Source: Forficula auricularia (taxonomy: Eukaryota; Arthropoda; Insecta; Dermaptera; Forficulidae). From it: 64,000 nucleotides of DNA. A program made the position numbers and the translations under genes. Of this stretch, positions 34,332-44,797 are shown piece after piece. Under the pieces are notes generated by a model. It was given only the letters and a program-made list of their open reading frames with translations. It ran no database searches and was not told the DNA's origin. The stretch's first letter is position 1, and each line of letters starts with the position of its first letter. The DNA is taken from contig JALMQS010000088.1 in the NCBI GenBank assembly GCA_024734495.1, positions 2,046,001 to 2,110,000 on the forward strand. Reading direction: 5' to 3'.

Positions 34332-35449
34332 TGTTTCGCAACCATAAGTCTCAGAGCTACGAAATTCGAAACTTTAGCTTGATATAGGCTAGAAGGAGTA
34401 CTGCAGCTTTTAGTTGAAACTGGACCACCGGGTGCTGGCATTTACAAGAAAGATTTTTCTTTTTTATGATTTTTTCAATGTTTTTATTTTAAACTGGTGT
34501 ACTTATTAAGTGTCATAAGATGTTAGTCGTGTATAAATTGTAATCCGATTGAAATATAGAAAGAGGTGTAAATTAGGAGAGGAAATTTTACTAGTAGCCA
34601 TAGCATAAAAAAGTAAAAAAATAGAACTGCGTTGTTATCGTTCCGTTACTTTGATGAAAATAGAGAGATATCGACTGAAAATTGAAAATGGCCATCGATT
34701 CTCATTTAATACTTGAGGAATAACCAAGCTACCAGTGAAACCATGACGTGATGGTTTACAAAAAGCCATAAAGAGTGAACATCAAAAAAATTATATTTTA
34801 TAAGAAATTAATTATTTTGTTAAAATATCTTTTAGTGTGTACTTTGGCTAGTACGTTACCAAATTTTGTGTACGCTCTAGCTCAAAAACTAGTGTGAATA
34901 TCAAAACGAAATTTCCCATGTATATTCTTTATATTGAGATTAAGGGCTGATTAGATTTTTGTTGAAATCGAAAATTAAGGGGGGGGGGGGTCTAAAAAAA
35001 ATATATAAAATTTTTAAACTAAAAAAAACAAGAAAAGTGGAATTTACTATAAAATGGTTCTATAATAAAACAGAGTCATTATTTTTTCTGAGGGCGAAAT
35101 TGTGAGAGGAGAGGGGATCAAAAAATAGAATTATCAATGATCGATTTGTACGAAATTTTGCATATCCACCATATATGATCTTATGAAAATGACTCACTAT
35201 GTTAAATTGATAGTGGTCCAAAAGAAGGGGGGGTTAAAAATTAAAATCTGTATGTATTAATAGGGGTAGAAAGTCACGATAGATTTTTTCTCTCAGAAGG
35301 ATGGGATAAATATGAAATTAAAAGATGAAAACTGTCATGAAAAATCGAGCTGTATCTTCAATCGATCCAATTCGTTTCGATTAGTCGCTTGATCTAAGGG
35401 GTAAACGACTCGTTTTTTGTATCGCTTTGAGGGTAGTGGGAAAAAAAAG

Positions 35450-35760
35450 GGAGGCAGTATGTATCCATCGAGACTAAAGAGCGTTTTCAGCAAGGATGAT
35501 GTGTCGAGGGGCGGGGAGTCCCCTGGCTGAGGGAGAAGGATTCCACTTGGTAGGGGTGGCAGAGAGGCTCGGTGGTGGGGCAGGCAGAAGAGGGGAAGGG
35601 AGGGTTACGCCAGAGCTCGCTACCCGCCTCGCTGTTCACTACTCAGCTGTTGGCCGTATCAAAAGTGTGCGCGCCTTAGCCGAGTAAGGATGAGGCGTTG
35701 CTAACCTCGGTTCCTATTGTTTTTTTTTTGACTTTTCGCTCAGTGTGTGTGTGATTGTGT
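35450..35760 (+). promoter_or_regulatory. GC-rich island, possible promoter
   Basis: Bases 35495-35690 are strongly GC-rich against an AT-rich background and contain a GC box, GGGGCGGGG (35508-35516). Downstream, after a T10 run, lies CGCTCAGTGTGTG (35737-35749), which fits an arthropod initiator (TCAGT). No clear TATA box and no strict downstream promoter element are seen. The ORF at 35496-35687 is likely non-coding read-through of the island. Direction is inferred only from the initiator-like site. Confidence 0.3.
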
Positions 35761-36030
35761 GTGTTTGTTGACATTGGTGTCAAACTTGGATACAATCCTA
35801 TCACGGACAGTGTTTTTCCAAAACGTGTCAACGAGGGAATCACAGTAAAAGGTTCGTTTTATTTTATCATTTTTATCTTCTTCTACCCAACTCTGTCTGG
35901 GGTGGAAATGTCAAGTGCTCCGAAATACATTGGGCATACCTGTTGCATCCCTAACCCCTATCAACTACTATCCACCTGCAACATCGTGATGTCATCGAGA
36001 TATCTTTCTTTCTTTTTTCTTTTTTAATAT

Positions 36031-36372
36031 TTAAATTTGTTCCCAGCATCTTGAGATTTTGAATTCGCTTGACGCACTGTTGCATAATGTATTATGTAAA
36101 CTTGGCAACACGTCTTCCTGAAAAGCAACTCGACCAATGAGCGATAGTAGAATGATTTCCTGGTCGGGCGTCTTTCCTCGTCGCGTTGTTTGTCCATTTG
36201 GCGCCGGGCTGTTTTGCGGGGGAGGCCCCCTTGACACCACCCACCTCGTCATCGTCCCCCCTTTCCCAGAGACCACCTGTCTGGTGGCTTCACTCAAACA
36301 CCCATCACCCGGCCACCCACCACAAGGGACAAGGGCATAACAGATCGCCAAAAGACAGACAATGGGCAACAA
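36031..36372 (-). CDS. Uncertain ORF with signal-peptide-like start; possible first exon
   Basis: I do not recognise this. The minus-strand ATG at 36372 begins MLPIVCLLAICYALVPCGG, a short hydrophobic stretch with small residues at its end that resembles a signal peptide, followed by WPGDGCLSEATRQ. The ORF runs 113 codons, but a good splice donor, GAG|GTGGGTGG, lies after base 36245, so a real exon might stop there. The region 36130-36345 is GC-richer than its flanks, and the other strand is open too, which weakens the case. No homology, start context or downstream exon was identified. Confidence 0.18.
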   Translation of the reverse strand: MLPIVCLLAICYALVPCGGWPGDGCLSEATRQVVSGKGGTMTRWVVSRGPPPQNSPAPNGQTTRRGKTPDQEIILLSLIGRVAFQEDVLPSLHNTLCNSASSEFKISRCWEQI

Positions 36373-36609
36373 ATTCTGTTTTTCTTTTTAGAAACTGCAA
36401 AAACAAATTTCCGAGAGTTACAGAATTCATAAAATCAGAGTGGGTTCCCTTTTTAATGTAATTAAAAATAAATTCATAAATAATTTTAATTTGGCCAGAA
36501 ACTACAATTTTGAAGTCTTTTGTTTCATCTTCAGGCTTAGTATAAATATATTATACTTGAATTTATTTTAAACTGTAATTGAATACCAGGTCGTATATAA
36601 ATGGAAATA

Positions 36610-36990
36610 CAGTAGAGTCTCACTAATCCGGCACTTAGGGCCGGTTGTATGCTGCAAAGTAAATGCTTTTTACCACTAATCAAGGGTAGATGGTAAATGG
36701 AGGGACTGGGATGGCCAATCAGATGACAGGAACTTTCAGTGCCTGTCATCTGATTGGCCATCCCAGTCCCTCCATTTACCATCTACACTTTGGTTAGTGG
36801 TAAAAAGCATTTACTTTGCGACATACAACCGCCCCGTCCAAAATTCCGGCACCCTCCTTGGCATCCCATATCGGGCGAAATTTATTTTATTTGATTTATT
36901 ATGAATTTTTCTATACATTCCAGTAATCCGAACATGCCAATAATCCTGCACCTCCTAGTTTTTAATAATGCCGGATTAGTGAGACTACTG
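36610..36990. mobile_element. pogo/Tc1-mariner-type element with TA duplication
   Basis: The ends CAGTAGAGTCTCACTAATCC and GGATTAGTGAGACTACTG are inverted and flanked by TA (36608-36609, 36991-36992). The CAGTA..CTC.CTAATCC.GCA terminus resembles the pogo group. The interior is a decayed non-coding body plus a nested palindrome at 36634-36836. Confidence 0.88.
36634..36836. mobile_element. Palindromic MITE nested in the pogo-like element
   Basis: GCCGGTTGTATG..GCAAAGTAAATGC at the left is mirrored by GCATTTACTTTGC..CATACAACCGCC at the right. The inner arms GGCCAATCAGATGACAGG and CCTGTCATCTGATTGGCC are exact. The loop is about 15 bp. The 81-codon antisense ORF crosses it by chance. Confidence 0.85.
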
Positions 36991-37049
36991 TAATTTAGTT
37001 TATATATTTATTCTACGGTCAGAGAAAGAAGTAGATGAAGATTTAGTTT

Positions 37050-37110
37050 GCCGAGACTAGCAGAGTTATGATTCATAAGGAAAAATCTACAAAGTTGTCC
37101 TCTGCTTGAT
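37050..37110 (+). repeat. GCCGAG stem-loop motif, copy 2
   Basis: GCCGAGACTAGCAGAG to CCTCTGCTTGAT. AGCAGAG (37059-37065) pairs exactly with CTCTGCT (37100-37106). The loop holds GATTCATAAGG. A degenerate hammerhead-like core lies about 120 bases downstream. Confidence 0.7.
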
Positions 37111-37228
37111 GCAAATAAACATTTGTTGAGTGACCAGCTTATTATTACAACAAAACGAGTTTACCTACATCCAATCGGATATTTGATCTTATGAGAATTA
37201 ACAGATAGAATATTTATAATTAAAAAGA

Positions 37229-37257
37229 CTGATGATGAAGGCTAAACATTCAAAACT
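37229..37257 (+). ncRNA. Degenerate hammerhead-like core
   Basis: CTGATGA is intact at 37229-37235, but the expected GAAA reads CAAA and the stem between them is poor. It is called only because of its position downstream of the GCCGAG motif, as at 47106-47298. Confidence 0.3.
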
Positions 37258-37259
37258 AT

Positions 37260-39275
37260 ACTCTAGATTCTAAAACAAATAAATATATATACATGTGTTT
37301 GTGTTATTTTGATTCACTTAATGAGTTTTTGCATCGATAAATATTGAAACTCACCACTACAAACTTTTAGTTTTAAATCCATCAAAAGTGTACTTAGTGA
37401 CTTTTTGCAATAAACTCACTATACATATATTCAAACAGGTATTCAATGTTGGTTTATTGTCTCCAAATAGTAATTGAAATATAATAAGTATCTAGAATAG
37501 GATTGTAAAACCTATAAAAATACAATTCCCGTCATTCATTTATTTCTTATATTACCTATAGTAAATAATTATTTATTTTTAAAATAATCTTTAAAATATT
37601 GACGTATAAAAAGTTTTTATTCAGGTGATTATGGATGTGGAAATAATAGAATATGAAAAAGAGCTTTTCAATCAGATATTGAGATTATTAAACTGCCGAT
37701 ATTTTTACCCTTTCATTTTTCGAACTTCGTTTCATCAAAAAGTTATTTCCTATACAAGAATAAAAAATACATCAAAACACTAATACATACCACCCTGAAT
37801 TTAATTCAGAAACAATCCATAAAATTAATTAGAGATTCAACCTTGGCTAGCACCCTTGATCCTTGCGACTATCATGAACTGTTTCCGCACTTTGCTTTTT
37901 TTCTGTATATGTTCTGATAAGATACAAAGAATCTTTCCTAAAGGCTTATGTGATTCAAAAACATTCATAACTATTTGTAGTTTAGAAATTAATAAATAGT
38001 GTAGCGGGGGCATTTGTTAATTCGTTTATACTTATGATTTAACAGGCGAGACTCTTCCTTCCTGCTTCTATCTTTCCATAGAATCTTCAATCCTAAGACA
38101 AAACCCCATAAATAATTTCGACTTTGACCTCTGAATATTCTTAAAATTCTTAAAAGATGCAAAATTCAATTTTGACTTAAAAATATTTCATCTTCTTGCA
38201 TCGTTACCATTTCTAATAAATATATTTACCTCCCTCTCCTAAGAACAACATTATTATTTTTGAGCAGAGAATATTTTTTTGATTTTTAATAAAATAATAT
38301 GCTTTTGATATAAATGTGACGTTATTTAATTTAATTTACTAGTACATTGTAAATTTATCCATTTCTAACATTACTATTTTAATTAATTATCTTCAGCCTC
38401 ACGTTTATTATTAAGCTTCAAATAAACCCACTCGAATTCGCAAATTAAATTTCTAATCTAGGTTCGGCATTTAATGGAATAATCTCCAAAATCCCAATAA
38501 ATGCAGTTATGAATAGAATGTTTACATACCATTCAACCCCAACAAGCTCCACTGTCATCCCCATATTTCGATTCGAATAATAAAACAAAAGTGTGGCTTT
38601 TATTATTCGGATTCTCGTGAACATGTTTAACATTTGTTGTGTAAATTTTCTAAAGCACCATCAGATTATAATGCCACTTGATTTGTTAAAATTCATTATT
38701 TATCATCATATGTAGTATAGTTATATACATACAATCCTCTAGAACTCGTTTTTCGAAATTAGGATATTGTATATTATATTATTCATTTTACCTTAATAAT
38801 TTACTTTCTTATCTATAATATTAGTGGGTTTTAACCCCCTGTTTGAAAAGTTTTTTTTCTAATAAAAAATATTCATTAAGGGAAACGCTAAATTTTTATT
38901 CTAGGATCTTCATTAGACTATTAATTCTTGTTCTTTTCTATCTAGAAAATTTAATAAGGAATTTTGGACGGGTAGAATAAAATTCTCAACATGCTTCTTC
39001 TGTTAGTTCACACTTTCAAAAATAAGGTTCAAAAACTTATATTTGTTACCAAATTACTTTAGCTACACGTCACATAAATACCTCAAATGATAACTTTGTA
39101 ATAAATCATGCAAGTTCGATCTATAAACAAATTTTTAAATCTACTTAATTTATTTATTATAAATTTTTATAAATATCGAAAAAAAAATTATTTTGAAATA
39201 ATTTATTGATTGTTAATAGCAAGTAAACGATTTGATATTTAGTAAATGTTTGAGATTGTTTTTATAAATAAACTG
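37260..39275. other. No gene recognised
   Basis: Long AT-rich stretch with no arrays, inverted repeats or ORFs worth naming. The 62-codon antisense ORF at 38445-38633 is unremarkable. Confidence 0.4.
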
Positions 39276-39375
39276 TATTTTTTTTTTTTTTTTTCTACCC
39301 CTTGGCCTCAGGAACTTGATGCCCATTTAGCCAGTCGTCACAGATTCACGTCGAATCTGTATTTATTTAATTAAT
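39276..39375 (-). mobile_element. 3' end and poly-A tail of a retroposon
   Basis: Minus strand: GTGACGACTGGCTAAATGGG, CATCAAGTTCCTGAGGCCAA, GGGGTAG, then about 17 A. The 5' limit near 39375 is vague and no ORF remains. The end matches 9757-9792. Confidence 0.5.
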
Positions 39376-40084
39376 AAAAAAATTCTAGATTTTAAGAGTA
39401 AATTTTCTAGATGTTGAGAAAGTGATGAAAAGAAACAATTATAGAAAAAATAAAAATTCTGATTTCCCTTAAATATAATTTTTTAACCCTTTCGGGTCTT
39501 GGTTAAAAAATAATATCACTTTTATGTGAATATAATATATTTAATCAGAGAAGTAATATTATTTATATATTAAAAATATAACTAATATACAATAAAAAAT
39601 TGCCATATGGAAGAAGCTCCTTAATTCATTTGCAAACAAGTTTTTTTTTAATATTTTTATTAAATTTTATTTAAATATTTAATATATGTACAAATAAATG
39701 GATTGCAAAAATTATATATATCTATAACTGAACTTCAATACTAGAACATAAAATATTTTTATCGGCACTGGGCACTAAGTCCACTTCTTATCCTCGTTCT
39801 TGTCTAAAAATAAATTTAGAGAATTGAAAAGGAAAAATGTTCATTTCCTTAGCTAGTAATTTATTTCCTATTAATAAATAATCATCATAATAAAATTCTT
39901 GAAAAAAAAGAATTTTTTTTATCAAAATTTAGTTCATAGTTTTTGGTTTATTATTAAGGAAAAACATTATATACATTATATTTCCCAATTAAATGTGATA
40001 TTTATCCTGTTTAGGTTTTTGTCATTTTATAGAACACTACTTTAAAAATTACATCATAGTTGATATTCATCCATTTAAGCCGGA
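39376..40084. other. No gene recognised
   Basis: Very AT-rich; candidate 3' flank of the spliced ORF that follows on the minus strand. Confidence 0.4.
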
Positions 40085-40090
40085 TTTATT
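40085..40090 (-). terminator. Candidate polyadenylation signal
   Basis: AATAAA on the minus strand, about 100 bases beyond the stop codon of the spliced ORF at 40187-40468. Such hexamers are frequent in AT-rich DNA, so position is the only support. Confidence 0.25.
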
Positions 40091-40186
40091 AAACACTTAG
40101 GAACAACTTTTCTCTATAATTAGCTGACTTAAACTAATAAAATCGAGTTGATATTCATTCATTGAGGCTATTCCTAAAATCTTTTC

Positions 40187-40468
40187 CTAAGCATTCAAGT
40201 CTCTGATCGCTCGCTGATGCTCCACGAGAGCTTCGGGGTGAGCCCCAAGTCCGGTCCAACCATCTTAAGAAAAGGAAAAAAAATGATAGTCTGAAAGAAA
40301 GATAAAAAAAATGGTCTCAGGCATTTTTACCTGCAGGATAATAAGCGAACCGTCTGCCCTCGTCCCCCTGGTTACTTATTCTCTCTTTCTCCCACACACA
40401 AGCTGATGTGTGGGGAAATAGCTTTTCTCTCCCTCACTTACACTTACCTTGGAGACCGGAAATTTCAT
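40187..40468 (-). CDS. Candidate three-exon micro-ORF (44 aa) or 3' end of a gene
   Basis: Three short GC-richer blocks on the minus strand join in frame through consensus splice sites. Exon 1 is 40468-40448 (MKFPVSK) with donor AAG|GTAAGTG. Exon 2 is 40367-40331 (GDEGRRFAYYPA) with acceptor AACCAG and donor CAG|GTAAAA. Exon 3 is 40263-40187 (DGWTGLGAHPEALVEHQ, then RAIRDLNA and a TAG stop) after the tract CCTTTTCTTAAG. The introns are 80 and 67 nt, normal for arthropods. An in-frame TAA lies 12 bases before the ATG, so the ATG could be a true start. The exon 3 product is acidic-basic and helix-like. I do not recognise the protein. The consistent phases (0, 0, then 1) argue against chance, but the exons are short. 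It could also be the tail of a longer gene using another upstream exon. Confidence 0.35.
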
Positions 40469-40772
40469 CCAAAAAAATATTTATCTTGCTCTAAAGGTCC
40501 AACCTGCAACCAATGAAATGTTTCGAGGGAGGCAACTGTACCAAATCCTACCTGGGTCAAAAAGTCGTTTCATTCTTTCTCCAAATAATCGCTATTCTTT
40601 ATTTATTTTTTATGAATGATATCCTTGTTATTGTATGAAAAGGGATGATTATATGAGAATATGTGAAATGGACATTTTTAAGATGGATGAATTTTATGAA
40701 AAATGATTTTATTTATTTTTTCTATTCTCATTGCTAACAATAAAATGATTTTCACTCCAGAATTAGAGGAGG

Positions 40773-40790
40773 AGGGGGGGGGGGGGGGGA
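40773..40790. repeat. Long G homopolymer
   Basis: About 17 consecutive G after AGGAGGA. Its exact length is unreliable in sequencing. Confidence 0.8.
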
Positions 40791-41019
40791 ATGTTTAAAC
40801 ATCTCTTTGTAAATAGAGTAATCTCACCAACAAGTTTATACTTGTCTAACCTTTTATCCTACACCTGCCGAATTGAATTATCGTGCTTGTGTTTGAACTC
40901 AAAATAGTAACTTTTGTTGGCAGACTAGATAAATTCTTACCTATAGTGAATGACAGTGGTGCCTCAATCTTCTGAATAAATAAACTAGATTCACAAATTA
41001 GATCCTTTTTGAGTTTTAA

Positions 41020-41082
41020 CCCTGATAGCATACTCGCTCTAGAAAATGACTCCAAGACACTTAGATAGCTTTTAGATATCTT
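41020..41082. mobile_element. Half copy of the CCCAGATAGCACAC MITE
   Basis: CCCTGATAGCATACTCGCTC and TAGAA match the left end of the element at 15052-15170. The right half is missing; the next base starts the LINE tail at 41083. Confidence 0.6.
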
Positions 41083-41640
41083 AATAAATAAATAAATCTT
41101 TATTACTCGACCTGCTTAGATGCACAAGTCATCGGTGGCTAGGTCAACAAAACATCAATACAAATTAACTACAGAAATTAATAAACATAAATACAAATCA
41201 ATTAAAAGAAATTAACAAACAAGAAAAAGAAAAAAATAGAAATGTATGCTCATTTACAAATAACATGATCATAGATTTCCATCAAAAGACAAAACGTAAT
41301 TTAAATAATTCCGCGCAAAAACCCGATACCAGGAGCAAACGACGCATTATCCATCCCGACATTTGCCATAAGTTGTTAAGGAAACCTGGTCAAAACCTTA
41401 ACAAGGATGGTATGACCTCTCTCTACCTCAGCTAATCTCTGCTTGCGAGAACTAAATAAAATTTTGCACAACTCTAGGACATTAGGACTTGACAAAATTT
41501 ATAAGTGATTTAATCATAAGGGGTAGAGGACTATAATCCCAAGTAGTAACAGACAGACTATTCCATAAATCAATGCCAGATCCTACAAATGAATGTAAAC
41601 CGATATTTTTCAAGAATCTTGAAGACAATAACATCTTCTA
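41083..41640 (-). mobile_element. LINE 3' end, family 2 (AATAAA tail), copy 1
   Basis: On the minus strand a frame downstream of a stop at 41640 reads LLSSRFLKNIGLHSFVGSG, IDLWNSLSVTTWDYS, PLPLMIKSLINFVKS and a stop. IDLWNSL is the same kind of C-terminal motif as DWNSLPA in the Jockey-like copies, but the sequence belongs to a different family. A ~400-base 3' UTR follows (GAGGTAGAGAGAGGTCATACC, GTCGAGTAATAAAG) and ends in ATTTATTTATT repeats rather than poly-A. The element is 5'-truncated. A second copy is at 48541-49055. Confidence 0.8.
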
Positions 41641-41643
41641 GAG

Positions 41644-41690
41644 CAGAGGTTTTCAACCTTTTTCTTCCAATCAACCCCTTGTGCATTTTT
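41644..41690. mobile_element. Solitary hAT-type end
   Basis: CAGAGGTTTTCAACC resembles the hAT ends seen complete at 59088 (CAGTGGTTCTTAACC). No matching right end or 8-bp duplication was found downstream. Confidence 0.4.
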
Positions 41691-41803
41691 ATAAGAATGA
41701 CTTTCCTAAAGCCATATATAATTTAACCAATGATGATAGAATTGACACCTTACCGGGATACTTTATTGTATCCATATCATTAAAAATATGTTGGGTATGT
41801 TTT

Positions 41804-41848
41804 TTTTTAATACAATCGAATGCAAGAAGGGGACACCAAGTCTGGAGA
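41804..41848 (-). mobile_element. 45-base tip of the Jockey-like LINE 3' UTR
   Basis: T8 followed by AATACAATCGAATGCAAGAA, GGGG..CACCA matches 2829-2873, the 3' tip of the LINE there. Only the last ~45 bases were inserted or retained. Confidence 0.6.
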
Positions 41849-42175
41849 ATGTTAGCTTACACTTATATATTAATTTTCTTCATTTAAAAATATTATATTT
41901 CTAACGAGATATTATCTGTCTTGTTGAAATTTAAATATATTTTTCATGGCGCAATTTTCATTTTCTCTCATGTTTTCAATCTACCTTAAGAAAAACTTCA
42001 CTTAAAAATAGGTGCTGTGATCGATCCAATATTTCTTCATTAAATCATATAAAGGGGAAAAATCTTATAACGATAACCAACCAACCTCGCCCTCAAGTCT
42101 ATTGAATCAGAGAGAATTCAATAAGGCATATTAATTAGACTAAATAAGCAAAGTGAATCTTTTGTCATCTGTAAC
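41849..42175. other. No gene recognised
   Basis: AT-rich spacer. Nothing seen. Confidence 0.4.
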
Positions 42176-42515
42176 TAACATGGCTGAAAGTTGCCTCTCA
42201 TTCAAAGGGTTGGATCAGATATCAGGCCGACAAGTTGCTGTATAGCTCATGTCTATAGATAGCTCTATCCAGCATAGGGTCCAAACAAGCCGGCTGCAAT
42301 GCACAGAGCCCCTTTCAATTGGAGAGGGCTTGTAATTGTGTATATTGATTCCATTGCCGCCCCATCAGTGCTAACCCACTGCTGTTGTAACAACCACCCT
42401 CTGTCAATTGAGTCCCCGTCATCCACATCCACCCCCCCCCCCCCCCGATGCACAACTCTATGGCCTGCCTGCCTGTAACAACCCCTCTCACACTCACCCA
42501 GCAAATAACACACTT
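42176..42515. other. GC-richer unique island, function unknown
   Basis: Clearly richer in G+C than its neighbours and not repeated elsewhere in the window. The minus strand has an 82-codon ORF (42513-42265) ending ITSPLQLKGALCIAAGLFG. There is a run of about 17 C near 42431-42447. Could be an exon or a regulatory block; no splice pattern or motif decides it. Confidence 0.3.
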
Positions 42516-44284
42516 CTCAAACTGAAAAATGTCCTCTAGATTAATTTCCTGAAAAAAAATCTTTATTAAATTCTTTTAGCCAAAATATAAACGCCCACAT
42601 TACTGGAAAAATAAAAATATTTTTCAGTTACGTTTATCGAATCTATATTCTACAATATCACTGACATTAAATAAATTGCTTTTGATTTTATTTTTTTCTA
42701 TTTATTCGAATGTTTATTTGCAAAAAATGAGGAATTTAATTTAATTTAACTTTCGAATCATCGCTAAGATTAAAATTAATAAAAAACAAAAAAAAAATGT
42801 GATGGTGTCAGGGTAAAGAGCCATTATTTTCACCTAGTCAAAATCGAACTAATGGCATCTCTTGTTTCTAGAGAAACTACTGAACAAAACACTTTTTGTC
42901 CCGCCCAAAAATTGACTCAATTATGAAGAAGTAAAATACCTACTTTTGAGTTATAGCCGTTTAAATTTTGACAATTTTTAAGCTGACAAAAACGGCATTT
43001 CTTCCATTTTTACCCTCGCTATTATTCTATTCCGGATGAAAATTTGCTGCTGAATTCAAATATGTAACCAAAAATTATACTCACATACATATAACTCACA
43101 TTTTGCCATTCCTGAAAAAACTGGTAGGTGAAGATAAGGGCCCTTTCCTCTCTAGAAATGAATATAATTTAATTACTCAGACAAAAAGTACAAATTAAAA
43201 ACTCCATTCTTTTTTTCATTTTTCTTTTATTTTCTTTTTTCTTTTTCTTTTAATTGCTGATTATTATTATTATATGTTTATTTACATCAAGCTGAGAACA
43301 ACCTCATTGATTTTTCTTATTTTTCACCTTATATTTAAAATAGTATTGTTTTAGACCAAGAGTGGGTCTTTCTAGAATAACAGAATTTTATCAATATTTT
43401 TAACTGGAGAAAACTTGTCTGGACTTGTATTTTTGATCCTCAGTCCTCACAGCCAGGCCCGACGAGGGAGGGAGGGGGGGGTCAGTCGGGGTAGTTGCCC
43501 CCGGGCCCGATAGATGCCCGACACTACCACTGTTAAATAAATTTTTGTACTAATGAATTACTTATTATAAAAAAAAAATAGAAAATAGAAAAATTAGGTA
43601 ACAAAGCATATTAAGTTAAGGATTTATTTATTTGTTAAATAATAAAATATTTTACAAATTGAAAAATTTAGTACTTTTATTTGTCCCAGCATTGAGGGGA
43701 CCGTAACAGCTCTTCACAAGCCTGCTCACAGCTTCTTCGATTACCATTAGAGTCAATAATCAGAGAGGATTCCACCTTTTAAAAAAATAAAATTCCCAGT
43801 ACATTCTTGATAACATGTGAATAATATTCTGATTAACCATCTCGTAAATTAAAATAATCTGTGTTTTAATATTAAAAAAATTATTATACCTACCTTTAAA
43901 GGGATAAATTAAAAAGTATATATTTTTGCTTGAAGATAAATATAATTATATTCCTAAAAATATTACTAATAAATAAATTATTTTTGTTTATTTTTTTATA
44001 ACGCCTACGCTTTTACTTCAAGTTATGTGAGAAGGAAAATTCTATAATTAATGAAGAAAAAAATTAATTTATACTTTTTTAAATAAATTTTAAAAAAATG
44101 TATCCACTAAAAAGTAGAAATTACATTTTTCTTTATCAAAATTTTTTATCATTAATAAAACTAAAAGTGTGGCCTTCGTCTAGCCGTAACTTAACCGGTA
44201 AAGGGTTGATTTTCTCACGTTGTAGATATTTTATTTATAAACTGTCCTGCAAAGCTTTGAAGCTTTCTAAGCATTGATTTATCT
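42516..44284. other. No gene recognised; one GC-rich patch
   Basis: AT-rich except 43441-43530, where GGCCCGACGAGGGAGGGAGG, TTGCCCCCGGGCCC and GATGCCCGACAC resemble a transposon end. No second end was found. Confidence 0.35.
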
Positions 44285-44285
44285 T

Positions 44286-44793
44286 CTAAAATGCAAAAAT
44301 TCAAGAAGTCTTTGAAACTTGGAATATAAGTCATTAAACACAAAATACACATACTGTTAAAATTTGAAGACGATTTACCACACCAAACATGAAATAATTG
44401 CAATTAAAAATGCCATTTTTAACATAGGGTGGGGATATGATCATTATTTTATTTTTTTTCATTGAAGGAATTTCACCATCTTGATGAAAAACTAATATTT
44501 GTTAGAATAATATACTCGAAGTAACTTAAAAAAAAAAACTGAAATTATTTACCACATAGTTTTGATAAAAAACAAAAAAACAAACCTATTTAGGCGATTA
44601 TTTTTAGTGGAGGGGATATAAGCACATTGGCTTGGAAACGATCCGACTGGTATGTGTGTATCTATATAGAGATTTCGTAGTGTGAATGGACAGTCACGTT
44701 AAAAAAAATTCCCTAAAATTTTAGTTCCTTTCATATTTATAGAGTGGTTACGAGGCTAAAACTTTTTGTGTGGATTGTCGTGAAAGAACCTCC
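44286..44793. mobile_element. TTAA element, copy 1, one end lost
   Basis: Inverted relative to 53258-53801 and similar along its length: GCAAAAATTCAAGAAGTC at 44292, TTTTTAGTGGAGGGGATA at 44606, GGAAACGATCC, ACACTACGAAATCTC (inverted) and GTTTTAGCCTCGTAACCAC (inverted). The right end AAAGAACCTCC is followed by TTAA (44794-44797). The left end is missing just after TGCAAAAATTC. No transposase. Confidence 0.8.
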
Positions 44794-44797
44794 TTAA

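Larger units (their letters stand above)
33206..35290. repeat. Copy B of the duplicated unit
   Basis: Matches copy A (27472-29832) in the same orientation, from GAAATCGGTTTTTCATTTCC to GTCACGATAGATTTTTT. After the T run, copy A continues into the foldback and copy B into CTCTCAGAAGG and unique sequence, which is what an empty insertion site would look like. Confidence 0.9.

Noticed and set aside
43441..43530. Complete DNA transposon at the GC-rich patch
   Set aside because: Only one end-like segment is visible; no inverted partner or target duplication within several hundred bases.
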